DNA from: Tubiluchus corallicola
Lineage: Eukaryota; Priapulida; Priapulimorpha; Priapulimorphida; Tubiluchidae
Length of the DNA stretch: 64,000 nt
Assembly (NCBI GenBank): GCA_030141605.1
Contig: JAQGDQ010000883.1
Location: 20,621-84,620, forward strand
Direction of reading: 5' to 3'
Part shown: positions 56,340-64,000 of the stretch, piece after piece
Position numbering within the stretch: the first letter of the stretch is position 1
Layout of the letters: each line of letters starts with the position of its first letter
Position numbers and translations under genes: made by a program
Notes under the pieces: model-generated
What the model saw: the letters and a program-made list of their open reading frames with translations, nothing else
What the model was told of the DNA's origin: nothing
Databases searched by the model: none

Positions 56340-56960
56340 GGAAACGCCAATCAGTTAAAGTCATCAGCCGTAGTTGCAGTAGGACGACGAACTGTCAATG
56401 CCCGAGTAAGACAATGCCACGCCCTGCAGGTAACGCCACATCTGTCCACGTGCTCAGACTAGCAATGGAGCAAGGATTTTGCGGGAAATTCAGAAAGGGG
56501 GCATTAACCCAGAACCGCTGAACGCCGGCCGGCGAGCGTTGTTTACCACCGAAAAAAGCGCCCACGTTCTGTTATGTCTAATTCTCTTTAATCGGGGATA
56601 ATTACCCCCAACTCCCTCGACAAATCTTCTCGAATCCACGCGGGAAAACCTGACAAAGCCCACAGAGGGCGTTACCCCGTTTCAAGGACCTCTCAGCAGC
56701 CAACGTCGCCCACGTGCTTTCATTGATGCATCGTTGATGGTGTCATTTACGTGGAATTGACAGGTAGTGACCTCTGCCGCTTTTCTTCGACAAACAAACA
56801 GTGCCATCAGATGACAAAGGACAAAGCATGTCAATGGACTCTGGGAAGATTAGCTGGTCAATGGTCAGTCGTGTGCTCGCCGGTAGCCTCGTCACCAGCG
56901 TCTATGATAGCTGATCGTTCAGTTGCAACCGTGTCTCTAATCGCATTTATTCATTCTTTT
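56340..56960. other. Locally GC-richer segment, no gene assigned
   Basis: It stands out from AT-rich surroundings, with CpG-containing motifs such as GCCGGCCGGCGAGCG (56526-56540) and two CCACGTG sites. It could be a promoter or a decayed mobile element. No exon is supported. Confidence 0.35.
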
Positions 56961-57265
56961 ATCTGATATCATCAGATCATTTCAATTCAATTCAATTTCA
57001 TTGCGACCTATTCATAAATAACTACTCTGAGCTTATCAGAAGTTAGCGCCTCATTCTTGCTGGGACAGTTAAGCCGGGTTAAAAAATGCGTACGCTGGTT
57101 TTGGCACGTTGCCAGAATTCATTCCAGTTTGCTCCTCGTAGTACATACCTGATGGACGCTAATAGGTGAAAAACAAGCTAAGGTCACTGACTTATATCTT
57201 ACTCACGCTGGCGATGTCGCAACTCTAGGAACTGCCGTGACGTCATTTGACCCACCCACGTACTT

Positions 57266-57387
57266 CAAAAAACAAGTTTATGCTCATGTTTTTAAAAACA
57301 GGAGTTCATAATGTTAGTAATTTGGTCAAAAAACAAGTTTATGCTCATGTTTTTAAAAGCAGGAGTTCGTAGTGTTAGTAATTTGGT
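57266..57387. repeat. 61-bp tandem duplication
   Basis: CAAAAAACAAGTTTATGCTC and the following 41 bp are repeated once with three differences. Confidence 0.93.
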
Positions 57388-58675
57388 CAAAAAACCAAAA
57401 CAGAATTTGACTTATGCTGGTTGAACTTAGTTAAGTTTTATGGGTTAAGCGAAGTACAATAGTAAACAAGGGTTTCACATTACCTATTTATCTTTCGCTA
57501 CATCTTTATTTACCTGAAATTACTACTAATCAACACTCTAAAGTGTTTTTATACATGTAAAAATGAACTCTTTCCTTTAAGCAAAAGCCTGCAAAATTGT
57601 AATTATCACAGAAACAAAATTATGTGCGATATCATTATTTTTATTTAACTCTATTGGTGGAAAATTGGTGAAAATATATCATTCCTTGATCAAAAGTTCA
57701 TTGTACTTAATTAGCCTGAGTAATTATATTAGATATATTAGATTATATTTGTATAAGAAAGTATTGTGTCCTGTTATTTTCTCGAATAATGTAGAAAAAT
57801 TCTCGTTCTGTTATTTGAATTGTTATGACCTGGAAAATTAATGTTGGCAAACTCTCAGTTTAACAAGATTTTGCATCACTGAATGCATGGAGGCAGGATG
57901 CCCTTTTGCTCATTTTGTCTGATCAACGATAAATACAAACACGGGAATATAATTTTTCATAAAAATCGAATAGGCCGCTTATGTTGACAACACGTTGGCA
58001 TAACGCTTTGCAATTGCGCGGCATTTTGTGGAATCTGCATCAAAATTCGTTTTTCCCATAAAACGGAAAATTGACAGACAGTTTGCCACTATTCCAAAAG
58101 CCCAAAGGTGCATAGTAAAAATAATTTTGAAATTTTAAGTTAAAATTGGGCTTACAGTTACAGTTACAAATTTTGCTGGGTCAACTTCAGCGAACACGAG
58201 GAACAAACATGCTTTCAAACGTCCATAAATTTTTCTTGCCGTAAGTTGAGCATGTCGTAGAACAAATGCGCCAATTAGCTTTTTCAACTTCTAATGGAAA
58301 TAAAAATACTTCAGTACTTTGTGAGTTAAATCACCGCGTTTAGCATTTCAGCTCGCAAGAAGCATGCTGTACTAGCGAGGTTTCTTTTGACACCATTTTG
58401 CCTGCTAAACAAACATGGCATTTCTTTACAAACAAAAACCGTCTATGAAAATGAAAAAACGTAAAGACTAATAATACGAAAACAATGAAAGCAAAACGAA
58501 AAGAAAGGAAACAAAGGAACACAAAACGAAGTAGATAGAACAACGGAAAGAAAACAAACAGAAACAAGACAAAAATATGCAGGCAAAGATGAATTTCGAA
58601 AAATCCACGTACCTCGTTTCTTCTTCGCAATTTCTTATTATTTCTTCTTGTCTCACCATATCTCGTCTCGAGTCA
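57388..58675. other. No gene recognised
   Basis: AT-rich sequence left of the inverted-repeat element; minus frames at 58340-58659 are low-complexity Phe/Leu-rich and unsupported. Confidence 0.5.
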
Positions 58676-59130
58676 CTGTCAGTATTTCAAGTATTTCAAG
58701 ATTTTTATATCCCGGACGTTGGACCACTTTCACTTTATATAGGTGCCGGTTTCACTTTCCTCGCGCATGCGCACTTCTGGCTGCTATCCCAGTCAAGGCT
58801 GGTGCAATAGGGCAGGTTTTTAACAACTATCCTGGCTAGTTACCTGTGGCCAAGGATAAAATGCCTTGTGAATGATAAATTGCCAGGAGCTATAAAAATG
58901 TTGCTTGTTTTTTTTGTAGAAAATTCCAAGTATGTGGAAATCCAGAAACCGGCTGAGGAGCGCGTGAAGAGCAACTTAAAATTTTGTTTTGAATTCAAAA
59001 ACCGTATTTATTCATGAAAAATATTTGTATATGCACTTACGATCTTTTTATTTGCAAACATAATTATTAGTAACAACTGCAATTATAATTTTAATAAATT
59101 AGAAAGCCTGAAAAATTGTACCCTATCCTG

Positions 59131-59141
59131 GGACTCGAACC
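59131..59141 (-). promoter_or_regulatory. B-box-like Pol III motif in left arm
   Basis: GGTTCGAGTCC on the minus strand equals the tRNA B-box consensus. The mirror copy is at 63546-63556 (+). No convincing A box or cloverleaf was found, so it may be a tRNA relic. Confidence 0.3.
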
Positions 59142-59526
59142 TAAAGCCAATACATCGCACTTTCCAGGCAGGTATACTCAATAAGTGTTAAAATTCAACG
59201 TTCTTTCTCTACTTGGTTAATTTTTATTTATTCATTTCAGTTTTGTTTCAGTACAAGGGACAAATCAATATACTGAATGATGATGATGATGATGACGATG
59301 ATGATGATGACGATGTTGATAAATATTTATTTATAACAACTGCTTTATGCTTGTTGCCTCTATTTGAAAACGATACCTTGTACTGACGTTACAATACAGA
59401 ATATTTTGCAACGATAGTATACGTTTCAAAACTTTCATCATGTGAAAGTTAGCGAAAGAATTAGAAAGGTTTGTAAATAAAAAATATGAGCACCACTTGC
59501 GCAAAGCACTCCGTAGCTTGCAGAAA

Positions 59527-60052
59527 AAAGAAAAAAAGAAAGCATTTAAAACACTGAAAGTAAAGATAGTAAAGATTCATCCACCGACTCAGAGTTAAAA
59601 AAGAAAGCATTTAAAACACGGAAAGTAAAGATAGTAAAGATTGATTCACCGACTCAGAGTTAAAAAAGAAAGCGTTTAAAACACGGAAAGTAAAGATAGT
59701 AAAGATTGATCCATCGACTCAGAGTTAAAAAAAGCATTTAAAACACGGAATGTAAAGATAGTAAAGATTGATCTACCGATTCAGAGTTAAAAAAGAAAGC
59801 ATTTAAAACACAGAAAGTAAAGATAGTAAAGATTGATTCACCAACTCAGAGTTAAAAAAGAAAGCGTTTAAAACACAGAAAGTAAAGATAGTAAAGATTG
59901 ATCCATCGACTCAGAGTTAAAAAGAAAGTGTTTAAAACACGGAAAGTGAAGATAGTAAAGATTGATCCACCGACTCAGAGTTAAAAAAAGAAAGCATTTA
60001 AAACACGGAAAGTAAAGATAGTAAAGATTGATCCACCGACTCAGAGTTAAAA
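59527..60052. repeat. 65-bp subrepeat array, left arm (about 8 copies)
   Basis: Units of AAAGAAAGCATTTAAAACAC, GGAAAGTAAAGATAGTAAAG and ATTGATCCACCGACTCAGAG + TT. The right arm carries about four units of the inverse at 62881-63152, so the two arms differ in copy number. Confidence 0.95.
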
Positions 60053-60099
60053 ACCGCATTGTATTAAAAAAAATTGATTTTCATAATGCTTAGGAATTA

Positions 60100-60670
60100 A
60101 TATGATTTGTATAATACATTTAGTACAAATGATTAAAGATGTATTTCTTAAGGCACATAAAACATATGTAAGACCAATCGTTGAATATTGTACACCAGCA
60201 AGGCATATCGGCTATGTAATATTGATATTGTAGAGAGAGTTTAAACATATTTTACATGTAAACTATTTTTTAGATGTAGCGTGGCTTGTATCTCGTACCC
60301 CGACAGACTAAAAGTTTTAAATTTAAAGTCATTATAATAAAGATCAAACTCAAAATGACTTATGTATGCGTTATAAACTTAGTTATAAAGAAGTAGATTT
60401 GAATACTGAATCGTACGCAGAGTAACCGTCAATTTTGTTAAAATTATTTGCACAAAGAACTAATAAAAAGCAGTTTGGACATTTATTTCAAACCGGCTTG
60501 TTCACATATGGAATTCACTTCGAAGCTCTGTGAATGGTTTTCCGGTTGTTACAGCAGCAAATTTTCAATTATTCCTCAAAAGATTGTGCTCAGTTGATCT
60601 TGATAACTTTCTCAAATATAAAAGGCTCGTGTAAGAAGGCTCGTCTCCCCAACACTCAAGAACTTTATTT
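60100..60670 (+). mobile_element. LINE tail inside the foldback-like element
   Basis: Broken frames read VRPIVEYCTPA near 60160 and, at 60500-60633, RLVHIWNSLRSSVNGFPVVT and FLKRLCSVDLDNFLKYKRLV before a stop. This is the W-N-SL ... F...L end of a CR1/L2-type reverse transcriptase. Confidence 0.65.
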
Positions 60671-60827
60671 TTGATTTAACATTTCATTGTGTTGTAATGT
60701 AGAGTGTTGTATTTTTATATTTTGTACACTAATTGTAAATTTTAATTGAGTTTTAATATATTATATTAAATTAAATTGCGCACGAAAGTGAGTAATCAGA
60801 GAAGCGAGTTTGCGAATGTTACAGCAA

Positions 60828-61345
<518 letters not shown>

Positions 61346-62585
61346 GCGTTACCACTAGACTGTACCGTCAGGTCGGTTTAAACAAATAACTAGAGAAAGC
61401 ACGAACAAGTAAATATAATTAGTCATTTCTGAAAATATATTGTTTGAATTTTGTTTTGAAGACAAAAATTGAGCTTGAAAGTTTAATGTCAGGATTTGTA
61501 AGGAAAGCATGAAGTACTGCAAGTTATATTATTATCTCCAGATTTTTTGAAATATTTTACTCCAGTTCTCCATCATCATGATCATTGCGAACGAATTCGT
61601 AAACAGAACTATATAGCGTAAGGCGGAAGGATAAAGGAAGAGCAGGGTAGAGAAAAAAGAAAAGAACAATGGCGGAAACACGTTTTTTGTTGACCGGGTA
61701 CTGAATTTACTTTTTATAAAAAGATTAAAGTATTTGTAATGTGTTGTTTGTGCTGTAATCCGTAGTAGGTGTTGTTCAAATGGTAAGACTGTTTTCAATG
61801 AAAGAATAATGCATAGAAGAAGCAAAAAGAAAAAACGAATTCTATTTTTATCGTTATTCGTAATCTATCCAGTAAGTGTGTTCTAGACGTATCAGCTTTA
61901 AGAATCATAGTTAGTATCCAAGAACAGGTTTTTTCAGAGCTTTGCAATTCTTCAAACGTTTACCTGTTTATCTGTTGTTGAGTCACAATGATGCAGTAGT
62001 TATTGCATAATTTTCACAGGTTTCCTAAAACTTACAACTTGGTTTTGCAATTGAATTTTTATAGTTATAAAATTATATTGTAAGTTATAGTACTTTTATT
62101 AGTAGCCACTTGGGTAGGATTCTCCCTTACAACGTTTCGCTGATTATTATTGTTGTTGTTTTGTTTTAATGGTTGTATTCGTTAACGTAAAATAATTTAT
62201 TCTACTATATCTATATTTAGTTTTGTACATAAAAATTACTGTATTTTATTATTTGGTTCGTCTCTGCATTAACTTCTAGTCCTGCACTGTGTATGACTGA
62301 ACATGTTCCACTAACTCTACTAGAAAGATATAGTGTTCTTGGGACCGACAACTCTTATCAATTCGAATTCTTCTAGGTGACTCAGTTTAAGGACTAATTT
62401 CATTCTATTTTTTCTTCCACATTTATTTGACATTATTCCAAAGTGATTATACAGAAATATTCAGATATTTTTTATGTTGGGATTACTGTCTAATTAGTTA
62501 CTACATAAAGAATGATTATGGCTGATGGAGTGATGGTATACTGTGCTGTTTCTATGTTTGTATAATGTACTGTATATGTCACTGT
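61346..62585. other. No gene recognised inside the element
   Basis: AT-rich centre of the foldback-like element. A minus frame at 61532-61825 has no recognised domain. Confidence 0.5.
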
Positions 62586-62589
62586 GTCC

Positions 62590-62876
62590 TGGGTTGATGT
62601 CTTTGTCTTTTCTGTTTGTTGTCTTTGTCTTTTCTGTTTGATGTCTTTGTCCTTTCTGTTTGTTGTCTTTGTCTTTTCTGTTTGATGTCTTTGTCCTTTC
62701 TGTTTGATGTCTTTGTCTTTTCTGTTTGTTGTCTTTGTCCTTTCTGTTTGATGTCTTTGTCTTTTCTGTTTGATGTATTTGTCTTTTCTGTTTGATGTCT
62801 ATGTCTTTTCTGTTTGATGTCTTTGTCTTTTCTGTTTGTTGTCTTTGTCTTTTCTGTTTGTTGTCTATGTCCCTGT
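62590..62876. repeat. 24-bp minisatellite
   Basis: About 12 units of TTGTCTTTTCTGTTTGATGT + CTTT with GATG/GTTG variants, immediately next to the inner end of the right arm; there is no counterpart beside the left arm. Confidence 0.95.
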
Positions 62877-62880
62877 GTTT

Positions 62881-63152
62881 TAAATGCTTTCTTTTTTAAC
62901 TCTGAATCGGTAGATCAATCTTTACTATCTTTACATTCCGTGTTTTAAATGCTTTTTTTAACTCTGAGTCGATGGATCAATCTTTACTATCTTTACTTTC
63001 CGTGTTTTAAACGCTTTCTTTTTTAACTCTGAGTCGGTGAATCAATCTTTACTATCTTTACTTTCCGTGTTTTAAAATGCTTTCTTTTTTAACTCTGAGT
63101 CGGTGGATGAATCTTTACTATCTTTACTTTCAGTGTTTTAAATGCTTTCTTT
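62881..63152. repeat. 65-bp subrepeat array, right arm (about 4 copies)
   Basis: Inverse of the array at 59527-60052: TTTAACTCTGAGTCGGTGAA then TCAATCTTTACTATCTTTAC and TTTCCGTGTTTTAAACGC. Confidence 0.95.
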
Positions 63153-64000
63153 TTTTCTTTTTTCTGCAAGCTACGGAGTGCTTTGCGCAAGTGGTGCTCA
63201 TATTTTTTATTTACAAACCTTTTTAATTCTTTCGCTAACTTACACATGATGAAAGTTTTGAAACGTATACTATCGTTGCAAAATATTCTGTATTGTAACG
63301 TCAGTACAAGGTATCGTTTTCAAATAGAGGCAACAAGCATAAAGCAGTTGTTATAAATAAATATTTATCAACATCGTCATCATCATCATCGTCATCATCA
63401 TCATCATCATTCAGTATATTGATTTGTCCCTTGTACCAAAACAAAACTGAAATGAATAAATAAAAATTAACCAAGTAGAGAAAGAACGTTGAATTTTAAC
63501 ACTTATTGAGTATACCTGCCTGGAAAGTGCGATGTATTGGCTTTAGGTTCGAGTCCCAGGATAGGAATACAATTTTTCAGGCTTTCTAATTTATTAAAAT
63601 TATAATTGCAGTTGTTACTAATAATTATGTTTGCAAATAAAAAGATCGTAAGTGCATATACAAATATTTTTCATGAATAAATACGGTTTTTGAATTCAAA
63701 ACAAAATTTTAAGTTGCTCTTCACGCGCTCCTCAGCCGGTTTCTGGATTTCCACATACTTGGAATTTTCTACAAAAAAAACAAGCAACATTTTTATAGCT
63801 CCTGGCAATTTATCATTCACAAGGCATTTTATCCTTGGCCACAGGTAACTAGCCAGGATAGTTGTTAAAAACCTGCCCTATTGCACCAGCCTTGACTGGG
63901 ATAGCAGCTGGGCGTGGCGTGCGAGAAAGTGAACCAAATGGTGAGAGTGAAAGGGTCTTAACGTCTGAGAGTAAACCTTTAAAGAGCGAAATACTGACAG

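Overview
The window looks like nuclear DNA of an animal, probably an early-branching or other non-vertebrate metazoan; the species cannot be fixed from the sequence. The evidence is two intron-rich genes with GT-AG splice sites and clear animal orthologues, 5S rRNA-derived and tRNA-like sequences, AT-rich introns crowded with short DNA transposons and non-LTR retrotransposon tails, and a short TTAGGG-type interstitial repeat. There is no bacterial or viral gene organisation.

Positions 1375-41612 (+) hold an almost complete kinesin-4 (chromokinesin KIF4) gene. I could chain 24 exons in one continuous reading frame (3591 nt, 1196 residues plus stop), from the middle of the motor domain to the C-terminal cysteine-rich domain and stop codon. 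Only the first coding exon (about 45 residues) is missing. Over 90 percent of this locus is intron, and most large introns are filled with minisatellites and mobile elements.

Positions 43944-48619 (-) hold a complete seven-exon, 332-residue prostaglandin reductase 1-like NADP-dependent reductase (PTGR1 family). It converges tail-to-tail on KIF4. The 2.3 kb between the two stop codons contains at least three short inverted-repeat elements. The two genes have no obvious functional link.

Positions 48.6-58.7 kb are mostly non-coding: a hAT-like MITE with a perfect 8-bp target duplication, two long GA-rich microsatellites, a LINE tail, and one weakly supported exon candidate. Positions 58676-64000 form a large inverted repeat with arms of at least 1.1 kb carrying tandem subrepeats, around a 2.8 kb centre with a LINE tail, a 0.5 kb (AAT)n tract and a 24-bp minisatellite. 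This architecture resembles foldback transposons.

Mobile-element families defined here from internal copies, terminal inverted repeats (TIRs) and target duplications (TSDs): hAT-like B (four copies, 8-bp TSDs) and C; family A (CAGGGATGAGAAT ends) and family H (CACTC ends, TA), which share an internal module; three unrelated Tigger/pogo-like elements with TA TSDs; piggyBac-like E with TTAA; a PIF/Harbinger-like element with TAA; and long-TIR element F in a KIF4 intron, whose interior carries a heat-shock-promoter-like cluster. The heat-shock-like promoter inside F and the foldback-like element at the right end are the most interesting observations.
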